DNA of 64,000 bases from Eublepharis macularius (Eukaryota; Chordata; Lepidosauria; Squamata; Eublepharidae): assembly GCF_028583425.1 (NCBI RefSeq), contig NC_072790.1, positions 211,584,897-211,648,896 on the forward strand, given 5' to 3'. The notes below the pieces were generated by a model, which did no database searches, was not told the DNA's origin, and saw nothing but the letters and a program-made list of their open reading frames with translations. Of the stretch, positions 48,801 to 58,330 are shown piece after piece; the first letter of the stretch is position 1; every line of letters starts with the position of its first letter. Both the position numbers and the translations under genes were made by a program.

Positions 48801-51800
48801 TTATTTGGAAACCTTAAGTGCAACGTGGCATATAAAGTTGCCAGTGTTTTCAGGATTTATTTGGTCAAGGCAAACCCCTTAAAATAATAGTTTCTCTGAA
48901 ATGCTAATAGCAAACCGAGATGAATTTAATAGCAAACATAGATTTTAGCCACCTCTGTAGTTGACAAAACAAGCAAGCAAAATGCAGCACAGTGTCTGTC
49001 ATTGTGACTTTTCTGTACCTTTCTGGTAAGTGTTTTTCACATTACTGTGCAGTTGGACCCCATTATGCTAACCAACAGATTCTTCTATAAGCACAGAATG
49101 GTTGGCCTTGTTTTTTTCCCCCTACTGTAGTTGTATAAACCAAAACCCAAATTAAGGCAAACAATCTGTAATCCATAATATTCTTCACTTATTCATATAT
49201 TAAAGCACAGAGTGGGGAAAAATATGAACTATTAATTGGCAGTTTTCTTGGGTTTACCATGCCACCTCAGCATAGTCCACACATGTATGAGCTGGGTAAG
49301 TTTTGGAAGGTTTCTGTATATATAAAAATCTCCCCGCAAACAGAAAACCAGCACAGCAAGCACAAAGAAGGGGTAAAATATTTTTACCTGCTGTGCTGTT
49401 TTTCTGTCTGCTTTAAGGTTTTTAATGCAGTGAAACACTCCAGGCTGGAATGTACCACATGCAGTTTGAAGTAGTACTGTTATTCTACCATCTCGGGTCT
49501 CTGCTGCCTCATTTTGCAGCTCCAGAAGCCAAAATATTAAGTAGTAAAATTCCCCTTGTAACAATAGTACATATGCAATATTACATGTAGGCATGCTAAT
49601 CTTAAGCAAGGTGAGATCTGAAGAACCTGCCAAACAGGAAGTGTAGATTTTTAAAATAAATATTTGATAGTTCTGCTTAAGATAAATAGCCAACTTCTAA
49701 ATGCAAGTCTGCTTTAGATCAGAACCACACACTGTGAGGCAGACATCTATCTTTTTAATTCCATTTTAATCCCATTCTGCCTCCAAACCAAGTACAGCAT
49801 AAAATCTATTTTTATCTTTGCAAACCCTAGAGGGTAGGCAAGGCTGAGTTACTAGCCCACTATCACTCCATATGCTTTATGGATAAGCACGGATTTGAAC
49901 CCAGGTCTCTCCAGCCCTGATCTGACATTATAAACACATCACACTGGTTTACATGGGATGGATAAATCCCAGTTTGGTGAGGTTAAGAGCAGCAGGACTT
50001 TAATCTGGAGAACCGGGTTTGATTCCCCACTCCTCCGTTTGAAGCCAGCTGGGTGACCTTGGGTCAGTCACAGCTCTTCCAGAGCTCTCTCAGGCCAACC
50101 CACCTCACAGAGTGATTGTTGTTGTGGGAATAATAACATACTTTGTAAACTGCTCTTGAGAGGGTGTTAAGTTGTCCTGGGCAGTATATAAATTGAATGT
50201 TGTTGTTGTTGTTGTTATATTTCTGATTACACTAATGCAGAAGTAAGCTGTTTATAGGAAAGACACTTGGGCTTGATCCTATGCCTTCTACTGGTGCAGC
50301 ACTATTCTCCACATGGTCCTCTGGCACTAGTGCTCATGTGAGACCAGTGACTTCCAAGGAGCCAAAAGCACCTACTGTCACACAAATCCACTCCACAGCA
50401 GAGGAGTGCCTCCACAACAGACAAAGAGCTATGGAAGCAAGGCATAGGATTCAGAGGGGAGAATCTGTAACCCTGCCTTTGCCCTATTACTCTTCTCACA
50501 ATCCTTCCCTTTCCAATATTTCCTCCATCTGATCTCCAAGATCAGAAATAAGCCTGGCCAGAGGAAAAACAGATTGTGAGGGAAAGAGTCAGAATTCGCC
50601 CCTGCACCTCCACCCATTTCCACCTGCAATGCCCCACGCGTTATATACATTTGCAGAGATAACATACTATCATCCTAATATCCTTATTTCCTATACCTTT
50701 AAGGAGAATTGTGTCAGGGCTTGCTGCTGCTGGGCGCCGGCTGCGCTGGCCCTGATGTCAGAGGGGTGCCAGGGATGCTGCAGGACCCTGCTCCGTGGAA
50801 GGAGGGGCGATACACATCACCCAGACTCCCTCTCAGTCCACTCACTGGCCTGCTCAACCTGGCCTGCTCACCCCCTTCGCCCTCTGTCATCTCCTCCCAG
50901 AACTCACCTCCAAGCCTCCACTCTTGCACCGCTCTCACTCCACACCATCACTCCTTACTCACACCCACCACCCCAGAACTCTTCCCAGCCAGCCTTTATA
51001 GGGCCTTCTCTCACCGCCCCGCCCTCCTTGTAGGTCCTGCCTGCCAGGACACACCCCTCCTTGGCCTCCCTGCATTGGCCTTGGCTGTCTCAAGCTGCTG
51101 CAGCTGGGGTAGCTGGCTGGGCTGCCTGGATCAGCAACAGCTGCGTCATGTTGGCTGGCTGCCAGGACTCTCTGGCTGAGCTGATTACTGAAGGTAGGCC
51201 CAGCTGTGGCCCCTTGGCTGGCTGCCCAGCTCTTCCCACAGAATGCCTTCAGCAGCCCCACCTGGAGGGGCTTGGTTTTGAGCCTCTCTTGAACCAGGTT
51301 GCTGTCTTCAAGCTGAGGTGGAGGCTGGGGTGTGGCTCTGAGCTGCTGTGGCTGCTTTTCCTCCTTGGCTGGTAAGGGCTCTGTTTGGGCTGCTGCTGGA
51401 TCCCTATTCTTCCTGCCTTTGCCTTCTTCCTCTGTTCTGCTCAGCCCCCTATCCTCCCCCTGGAGGGTGGGACTAGCTGGCCTCTCCCTGCCCCCTCTAG
51501 CCCTCTGGGGTTTTGGCCCTTCACCCCTTTCCCCTGGGGTGGGCAGGCTCTGGCCCTGGCTGCTGGCTGGGATAGCAAGGCAGCCACCTCCCGGCTGCCT
51601 CCCTTTGCTTTCTCCCAGCGAGGCCAGGGGCTGTGTCTCAGACCCCGGACACATTGTGTGCATGTATCATTGATGGGAAGGGATGCTAAAAAGAGGAAAA
51701 TGCTGAATTCACAATAAGCTTCTCTGCCAACTTTTGAAGGCTTCCACTAGCATTTTTCTATTTTTCAGGAATGGATGTGTTTTACTTTTGTGATTGTATT

Positions 51801-52199
51801 CTTCAACAGGGCTGTGTATGGGGTGTGGCATACAAACTGCCATTAGGACAAGAAGGTGAAGTAAAAGCATATCTGGACTTCCGAGAGAAAGGTGGCTACA
51901 GGACTACAACTGTCATTTTCTATCCAAAAGATCCTTCCGTGGAACCCTTTGATGTGCTGCTATATATTGGAACCTGTGAAAACCCTAACTACCTCGGGCC
52001 AGCACCTCTAGAAGAGATTGCCAAACAGATTTTTAATGCCGTTGGTCCCAGTGGAAGAAACACTGAATACTTGTTTGAACTTTGCAACTCCCTCAGGGAT
52101 CTTGTACCAGAAGATGTAGACGAACATCTTTTTACTTTAGAAAAACTAGTAAGGAAACTTTTGGAACAGGAACAAACCCAAGGTCTTAACTGCATATAA
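36748..52199 (+). CDS. CHAC2: CHAC2, glutathione-specific gamma-glutamylcyclotransferase 2 (whole coding span, 3 exons)
   Basis: CHAC2 cleaves cytosolic glutathione into 5-oxoproline and cysteinylglycine, and is the slow constitutive member of the ChaC family. The three exons join to 186 codons (human 184) and match remembered human CHAC2 almost throughout. The N terminus [17 protein letters not shown] carries the family's substrate-binding GYGSL loop at residues 5-9. Glu74 and Glu83 (in FREKGGYR) are both kept; Glu83 is the predicted catalytic acid/base. [22 protein letters not shown] and [13 protein letters not shown] follow, and the protein ends NCI as in human. There is no signal peptide. 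Introns are 8.45 kb and 6.44 kb, both phase 0. The gene starts in a CpG island head-to-head with ASB3. Two in-frame ATGs lie upstream at 36634 and 36661; I chose 36748 because it matches the conserved N terminus. Confidence 0.97.
37470..37615. repeat. Foldback repeat copy
   Basis: TAGCCGTGTTCGTCTGCAGG at left and AATCTTGTTGGTCTCTAAGG at right; same family as 16376. Confidence 0.6.
38270..38400. repeat. Half copy of the palindromic foldback family
   Basis: AGGAGTTAGCCATGTTAGTC through CAGTTCTCTTCATCAGATGC equals the left arm of 47094-47302. Confidence 0.7.
38669..38754. repeat. Palindromic MITE, CAGTGCAATCC family
   Basis: CAGTGCAATCCTAAACAGAG at left and CTCTGTTTAGGACTGCACTG at right; 19 of 20 positions pair. 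Confidence 0.8.
40890..42745. repeat. Low-copy repeat block, partly shared with 55120-55480
   Basis: TGAGGAAGGTCTAAGAGCAG with TTGCTGCTCAAGG (40927-40965) and TTCTTGATTACCAG (42711-42724) recur in the same order at 55168-55205 and 55442. 41330-41690 is the repeat shared with 14.3 kb, and 41725-41940 is a tRNA-derived SINE. Confidence 0.5.
42945..43045. repeat. Half copy of the palindromic foldback family
   Basis: AAGCTTATGCTAAAATAAAA, TTGGTTAGTCTTAAAGGTGC, GACTAACACGGCTAACT: the reverse arm relative to 38270. A short end of the related subfamily lies at 42745-42800. Confidence 0.65.
43712..43840. repeat. G-rich minisatellite followed by a C-run
   Basis: Three units of a roughly 30-bp motif (G-run, AGATTGAAATGCCGATG) with G tracts of 4 to 12, then a 15-nt C tract at 43824-43838. 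Confidence 0.9.
44190..44362 (-). repeat. tRNA-derived SINE, family B
   Basis: Reversed: GTGTTGTCTACTCTGACTGG to TGAGCCACAGCTCCC; same body as 1045-1252. Confidence 0.7.
44621..44929. mobile_element. hAT-like nonautonomous element with 8-bp target duplication
   Basis: Ends CAGTGGTCTCCAAC and GTTGGGGACCCTG. The flanking octamers AACTCAGG (44613-44620) and AACTAAGG (44930-44937) agree at 7 of 8 bases. 309 bp, no coding capacity. Confidence 0.8.
45336..45371 (+). CDS. CHAC2: CHAC2 exon 2 (36-nt small exon)
   Basis: This exon has only 12 codons, [12 protein letters not shown]. The acceptor tract is rich in T and ends TTTTAG at 45335; the donor GAG|GTACAG starts at 45372. It is phase 0 on both sides and matches human PGRVVTLVEDP. 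Skipping it would keep the frame but remove the strand that joins exon 1 to exon 3. Confidence 0.93.
46240..46475 (-). repeat. tRNA-derived SINE, family A
   Basis: Reversed: TTATATACCACCCTTCTAGA to CCTAACCACTTAACCGCTAT, with TTATCCCCACAATACAG inside. Confidence 0.7.
47094..47302. mobile_element. Palindromic foldback element with 12-bp target duplication
   Basis: Two arms of about 85-90 bp meet at CATCAGATGCATCTGACG. The left arm AAGAGTCCAGAAGCACC pairs with GGTGCTACTGGACTCTT, and AAGCTTTCAAGAATCACAGT pairs with ACTGTGATTCTTGAAAGCTT. Identical CTTGTAGGGACA occurs on both flanks (47082-47093 and 47303-47314). Confidence 0.85.
49740..49955 (-). repeat. Degenerate tRNA-derived SINE
   Basis: Reversed; B-box complement GGATTTGAACCCAGGTCTC near the right end. 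Confidence 0.5.
49969..50217 (+). repeat. tRNA-derived SINE, family A
   Basis: CCAGTTTGGTGAGGTTAAGA, GGGTTTGATTCCCCACTCC, GGGTGACCTTGGGTCAGTCA, then a (GTT)n tail. Confidence 0.85.
50712..51651. mobile_element. Candidate solo LTR
   Basis: A 940-bp GC-rich, pyrimidine-rich block unlike the surrounding intron, starting TGTCAGGG and ending CCGGACA (TG...CA ends). The flanks AATTG (50707-50711) and CATTG (51652-51656) differ at one base. A TATA-like CTTTATAGGG lies near 50994. No internal retroviral genes are present. It could instead be another GC-rich repeat. Confidence 0.4.
51810..52199 (+). CDS. CHAC2: CHAC2 exon 3 and stop
   Basis: The acceptor is CTTCAACAG with exon start 51810. The exon has 129 codons plus TAA at 52197-52199, beginning [11 protein letters not shown]. 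It carries Glu74, Glu83 and the C-terminal [17 protein letters not shown] helix. Confidence 0.96.
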   Translation, partial: GCVWGVAYKLPLGQEGEVKAYLDFREKGGYRTTTVIFYPKDPSVEPFDVLLYIGTCENPNYLGPAPLEEIAKQIFNAVGPSGRNTEYLFELCNSLRDLVPEDVDEHLFTLEKLVRKLLEQEQTQGLNCI

Positions 52200-53514
52200 A
52201 ATTCACGTGGTTTCAAATAACACTTCATCAACACTTTCATTTACAGCAAGGGTAGGACTTGGAGATGTTCCACCTGGACTTTAAGAGATACATTTTAATG
52301 TTTCATTCAGGGTACTCTTGTTATTGGTCAGTAGAAAATTATGTTTAAAGTTACGTTTTCAGGAGTTTACTGGGGGGAGCTTTGAATTTTGATAAATTTT
52401 AAAAATGCTTTTCTCTCCATTTCTTAAATATGAAGAAATAATTTAGACCTTTAAGTGTGAGGGAAAACGTTCTTGATTTCAGGTTATTTAGATTTTTGTT
52501 TTCTCTTTTTTAAAAAAATGTAGTTTGGAACCAAATCCTACAATCAGTCTGACTTGTGTTGACAGAGCACAAACTTCAAGAGCTGTCCCAGTGGAGCCAG
52601 TTATTAATGCCCTATGGATTATAACACTATGCATACTAACTCAGGAGTGAGTTTCCTTGAATAAAACAAGACCTGCTTCCGAGTAAACATGCATAGGATT
52701 GGGCATGTGTTGACTTGGTCCACACGCCTCAATTTATACTTCCTCAAGAATTGTCCCAACAGGGCCAGACTGTCGCAGATTAGAGCACTGTGGCAGTTAT
52801 TCCTATGTAAGGACAGGGTCCTTCATACAGCTACTTTAGAAATATTTTAGTAAGTGCACATTATACTATAGGATATTTATCACCGAGTTCCAATTCCATG
52901 GACTCAATATTTCTATCATTTATATATGGACTACTTGCCATTTGATAAAAATGAGCAAATAGCTCCCAGTGAAAGAAATGGTGTTTTCCTTTTAAGATGC
53001 TCGTAGTGTCAAGATCTTTGGAAATTGAGTAATTCATTCTTAGTGGTGCCTTATTTATTTATTTAAATCACAAGACTTTTTTAAAGCTGAAAGTAAGTGG
53101 GGATATGACTTGAATCTACAATAGCAGGAATGTTCAGAAACTCCCATTCTTAATCAGGCACGGAATCTTTAGGAATATTTAAATATGCTGACAAAAGATG
53201 ACCACAGTCTTGCAATCTACATTGGAGCAATTTCAGTGACTTGACCTCCAGGAATTAAGCCAATCCTCAAAATTCTCTGTTGTCAAGGTAGCATAGGAGT
53301 AGGTCCCTAACGATGCTGTTTTCTAACTCCTTGTACCAGAGTAATTCCAGTGCCCGGTGCAGTGGTCACACTGTTGCTCAATTACCCATGCTTAAGAGAT
53401 TGAGAACAAGATGTAGCTGCCTCACGCACCCTCCTTGGCAGGAATTCATACTGCTTTTTCCTTATTAGCTTTAAATGTTTTATGTATGTATCAATGCGAA
53501 CTATAGTTATTAAC

Positions 53515-53603
53515 ATTGCAATACTCAACAGAGTTACTCCGCTCTTCGCCCATGATTCTAACGGATGTAGACTGGAGTAATTCTGTATAGTATTGCATTA
53601 TAA
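53515..53603. repeat. Palindromic MITE, CAGTGCAATCC family
   Basis: ATTGCAATACTCAACAGAGT at left and TAATTCTGTATAGTATTGCA at right, arms inverted. Confidence 0.6.
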
Positions 53604-53894
53604 ATCTGGGAACCTTCGATAATGTTCACATGCAGGTATAATGTTTTGGTTAACAATCAGCAGCTAAAGAAAGAAGGAATTTGTGCTAGAGAGGGAAAGA
53701 GGAAGCGCATGAGCTTGCAGCTGAATGCTAACCACTTAACAGTGGTTGAGTTCAGCAGCATGACAACTGCATAAGGCCAGTGGTTTCTATGAGAGTCAAC
53801 TGTTTAATGACCATGCTCGAATGGCTCATCTAAAATAAAATGTACTAGATAATAACCCCCCTTTCAATGGCCCTTCTATTTAAAAGACCTATTA

Positions 53895-54085
53895 AGTTGG
53901 GGTGGATGGCTCAGTGGTTAGCACACAGAAGGTGCTAGGTTCAGTCCAGCTAAAAGATAGTAGGTAATGTGAAAGATCTCTGCCAGGGACCCAGGAGAGC
54001 CGCTGACAGTTGCGGTCGACAGTACTGAACTTGATGGACCAATGGTCTGATTCAGAATGAGGCAGCTCCCTGTGTTATTTCTGAG
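53895..54085 (+). repeat. tRNA-derived SINE, family B
   Basis: ATGGCTCAGTGGTTAGCACA, GGTTCAGTCC, then GAACTTGATGGACCAATGGT and a GCAGCT end. Confidence 0.75.
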
Positions 54086-57000
54086 CATCCAAGTATGCTT
54101 TGGACTTTTGTTTATTCGTTTTTGAGGAGCACCCTACCTCCTCTGACAATGCATGGTGAAATACTTTTGAAACTTTCCAAAAGCAGTTTGTAGTATATTA
54201 TGGAATGGACTGAGATGAAAATGAAAATTCCCACAAGGTAATCCTAAAGTAGCTCTTTAGATCCAGACTATTTGTTTAGAATAGCAGTGCAGGTCACACA
54301 TAACATTATCAAGATTTAAGCTCAATAAGAATGCACTTCTGAAAGTTTTGCTCCATTTACCTCTTTGCACAATTTCCAGCAAAATTGGTGGACTCTGTGC
54401 TAACTTTTCTTGAGGTCAACTAGAGCCTCATTCTTGCAGTAGACTAGTGTAAGGAGTTTCCGTCCCAACTGTGAATTTCCTTGCTTCTCAGTTTATTTTA
54501 TTTAAAACCTTCAACAAAGCATATTTTTGTATTTTAATATGTAAAAGGTTTTCTTCCAATGTCAAGCACTTTCATATTCTCCTATAAAAAACTGATGTGT
54601 GTCCACTGTTCACAATGAAGCCTATAACAATATCAGTAACAGCACAATTATTATTTATGTTTTTGTCCATAAGCCAACTCTGTCTTTTAATATCAGTTAC
54701 TTGTAAAAGCTCCATCACAATGCTCTTTTTTAGAAAGAGGATGCCTGTATGTTCAGTAGAACAAATGTTTTGGGGGAGGATCATATATTAGACATTACTT
54801 AAATGTTAAGATTCTACAAAAGGTACGTAAGGATTTGTAAATACCTTTTCTAAGTTACTTGGAAAATGTGTTTACAGGTCAGGTAAGGATTGAGATGAAA
54901 AATTACTCCAAACAGTAATATCATTTATGTAGTAAAATAATTTATGTAAGGACTTAAGATTACCAAAATATAGTAAAAAAAGGCTAAATTCCTGCTCTGT
55001 TAAAAATCAATAGGGACTTTTACTATTGATTTCACTAAATCTAGGATTTTTCCTCATTCACTTTCATTGGCCAGAAACCAGTTCAACCAGATGTGCATAT
55101 GCAAGAGAATTTTTTTATTAGTTTTGGCTAGACAGCAGCGCCCCCTGGTGTATGGAAAACCACTTTTGATACTGAGGAAGGTCTTAAGGGTCTTTGCTGC
55201 TCAAAGCAAAGGAGAAACCCTCAAAAATCCCACTGAGCATCTGAAAAATAGACTGCTGGCTCTCTAGCCATGAACTTTATATATACAAATATAAAAAGCC
55301 CAAAAGGGTAAACATACCAAATACACGCACTGTGTGTTCAAAGAAAGAAGTCCCTAAGAGTAAGATGCTGGTTCTGAAGGAAGGGCGGTGATAGGCTGTG
55401 CCATTATTTTGCACACGCTGCTCTTCAGGATTAATTTTGGTTCTTGATTTTTAGAAGCAACAGAAATGTAAGACAAAGGATGCTTTGTGTTACATTTCTG
55501 AAATGTTCTGAAAGGATGTGTTAATCCCATGAAAGATTTGATCTCGAATCCGTTGTTGTATTGATGGGGTCTTTCTGAGCCCCTTTCACCAAGTGAAGGT
55601 GCTACCATAAGTGGAACAAATCCATAGAGTCCAGCCCTTCTCTTTAAAATTAAGTCCTACTAACTAGCTATCAAATGAGTATCCAGGCTCTGCTTTTCTA
55701 TGGAAAATCTCTTCACCAAAAACTTGTTGTTTGTTATGATGGTGAGAAAAATTGAGAACTCCCCAATTACATGTGCAATGGCTTGGAGATACAGTCCTTA
55801 TAAAAAGCACAGGGGCCAGAGTAGCGAATTTCTTTCTGGTTCTGTGTTTGGTGAGCTAATTGTAGGTATATTCCTAATACTGTGGATTCTATGTATATTT
55901 TCCATATTCAACCACTGCAATAAGAACTTTTGTAATACATTCCATTATGTGCATATCAGTACAATAAAATGTGCCCCATTTATTCAACAGCACTGGAAAA
56001 GATGTTCCGCTTGTGAGACTAAAATTTCACACCCAAAGGTTCATGTTAACAGCATCCACAAAGTCACACCCATGCATCTTCATGCAGTCTTGAATATCAC
56101 ATTACAAAGATTAGGCTAAGAGGCAAGAATATGGAACAGATTTCTCCATCAGTAGCAAGTTCTGCTACATCTTGACCTAGCCTTTAAGATAAGGACCTCA
56201 ATTTTATTGAGCTTTTTTGGATTTGATTCATACATGATTGATCATGATGCCTCCATCCAGTTCTGTGGAAAGGCATCAGAGAAGTTTTCTAAATACACAA
56301 ATGACAACTGCAGCAATAAGTGATTTGCTTGCTGTGGCATGATCCAGATACAAAAGCTTGTCCCTTGTTAACAAACTTAGGGGGGTCCTTGGGCTCTTTT
56401 CACTTTCATAGCAAAATGGTAACGCCTTCACTTTTTGAGCTGCACATGACCAAGGAAGGAAACATAAGCTTTAGGATTCTCCAGCCTCAACCTTGATTTG
56501 TTATGTTAGAACCACCACCGAGAGAACTTTCAGCCCACCTGATGTAATTTCAAGTGCAGTGTTTTGCAGTGAAGTCAATTCACACAGCTCTTAGGCATCA
56601 ATTAGTGAATTTCCAAATGATGTTTATGTATATGTGAATTCCCCCTACACTAATTTTCTGTGAAGCTGCCATAAAGAGAGATGATTTTAAAACCCTCTGA
56701 CACTACTGGGGCAGGGGTGATTTACACATGTTGTATTTGGGGCATATTTGTACCCCAAGCAAAATTCCAATGTATCTTTGTGGGACAAGAAGTCCCACAA
56801 AACTTGTTGTTTGTTTGTGGTGGCAGAAATAAATGTGCGTTTCAAAGTACTAAAACATCCAGAGCTTGAAAACACATTGACACAAGGTACAATGTTTTTT
56901 GTATCGCTTCACCTCTCTGTTTTGCATATTGAATAGTTCATAGCAGTTATGGTTTATCCATTTTAATGTGGGGAAAACTACTATCATTTGAGCCAAAGGC

Positions 57001-57479
57001 ATTAGACAACAAACTTTCACAAATTGGGGGGGGGGGATGAAAATATCTAAATAATTTCTACAAGCAACAAGCCTATTTTGACACGCTTAGCATCTTCAAA
57101 AAAAAGTTGACACAAGGGATTCATCAAAGAGATGCAGGAAAGTAAAAGATTTCACTATTTATTTCATTTATATCCCACCATTCTGCCAAACGGGGACACA
57201 AAGCCTTTCTCTCCATTTTAGCGTGAGGTGGGACTGGCCTATAGTCATTCAGCAAGCTTCCATCCTAGTCTGACACTAACCACTACACCACACTGGCTCA
57301 ACGAATGGGGGAGGATGCATCTCTTATAAACTTGTTATTGATAAAAATATAAGCATCAAAGCAAGACCCTTTTAAAACTAATTTAGTATCCTGTTTTGCT
57401 GCTTGCAGGTATATACATTACTAATTTACTAATAACACTCATTTGATTTCCCCCCCTCCGCATCCTAGCCACTACCTCA

Positions 57480-58330
57480 AATTCCAATACCGTCAGAATA
57501 GTTACTGCGCATGCCCACACTGGGTTTGGCATACGCAATAACATCGTGCGTTCAAGCCTAAACCTTTCGAACGAGAGCAGGAGTTCTAAAAGGTTATTAC
57601 GGCCGAGTGCAAAGAAACTAATCTTGACGGAAAAACCCGAAGCCAACCGAGGCAAGGAGCAGAGAGCTAATGCTTGGGCTGCCTTCAATCCTGAAAGGCC
57701 ACCTAGGCCTTACCTCGTTCCGTCGTCCCAAACAACGGCCGCCTACTACCCCGGATGTTGATACAACTTGTTTCTTCCTCGAAGGATCACCAACGTACCA
57801 CGAGCATCATAGAGAGCGACGAGCAGAACGGCTCTCTAATCCATTCAAGCGGAAGTAACGGCCGTGAGCAACGCCAGCCTTTAGGTTATTTCTAAGGGGG
57901 AGGAAGCCTTGTCAACGCGCCGGAAGTGATGTGAAATTTCCCTCCGGAAGTAGACGTGGCCGGCTTTGGGGCGTGAGGTGATTGGAAGCTACGGGAGCGC
58001 CCGCCGCCGCCGCCCCGGCCGGGCTTGACAGGATGAAGCGGCGGCAGCTGCAGAAGGAAGCGGCGACGTGGCTCCTGTTGTTGCTATGGGGGCTCCTGGA
58101 GTCGACGGCAACGGCCGCTGGGGGAGGCAGGTCGCTCCCTCAGTTCAGCGACGACGTCCTTTTCCGAGTGAACTGGCCGGGCAACGAATTCAACCTGGTG
58201 GGTGGGTGGTCGGAGGAGAGAGGAGCGGCTGGACGGTCTGGGAGATTTCAGGACATTAGATGAGGACACCGAGAAGGTCTTTGGGTGGCTCTTAGCCAGG
58301 AGGGGTCAGTGGGTGGCGAGGGGTCGTGAC
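57480..58330 (+). promoter_or_regulatory. ERLEC1: ERLEC1 CpG-rich promoter with ETS-like sites
   Basis: CpG density rises sharply from about 57.5 kb. Three GGAAGT cores on the plus strand precede the ATG: GCGGAAGTAA at 57849, CCGGAAGTG at 57920-57928 and CCGGAAGT at 57944-57951. They fit the GABP/ETS consensus common in TATA-less housekeeping promoters. No TATA box is seen. Confidence 0.65.
58033..58197 (+). CDS. ERLEC1: ERLEC1 exon 1 (signal peptide)
   Basis: 55 codons, [20 protein letters not shown] to NWPGNEFNL. The donor is CTG|GTGGGT at 58198. The frame stays open upstream to a TTG at 57982, but 58033 is the only ATG and sits directly before the basic and hydrophobic parts of a signal peptide. 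Confidence 0.92.

Larger units (their letters stand above)
45372..51809 (+). other. CHAC2: CHAC2 intron 2
   Basis: 6.4 kb. GC-rich purine stretch 45690-46210, SINE 46240-46475 (minus), palindromic element 47094-47302, SINEs at 49740-50217 and a GC-rich LTR-like block 50712-51651. 48.6-49.7 kb shows nothing recognised. Confidence 0.85.
52200..57480. other. CHAC2 3' UTR and intergenic DNA before ERLEC1
   Basis: The first AATAAA after the CHAC2 stop is at 52660-52665, but it lies beside a MITE-like fragment, so the true end is unsure. SINE-B (plus) at 53895-54085, a palindromic MITE at 53515-53603, a repeat at 55120-55480 and a degenerate SINE (minus) at 57160-57301. No other gene seen. Confidence 0.65.

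Noticed and set aside
50959..51663. 234-codon minus-strand open stretch as a gene
   Set aside because: Low-complexity Gln/Pro/Gly/Ser-rich translation in a GC-rich block. Open frames are expected by chance in such composition and no domain or splice context is seen.
52660..52665. Firm CHAC2 poly(A) signal
   Set aside because: AATAAA is present, but it adjoins a repeat fragment and lacks a clear GT-rich downstream element, so it is noted only as a candidate.
57982..58032. Upstream TTG start for ERLEC1
   Set aside because: The frame is open there, but the ATG at 58033 directly precedes a normal signal peptide. A non-ATG start has no support.
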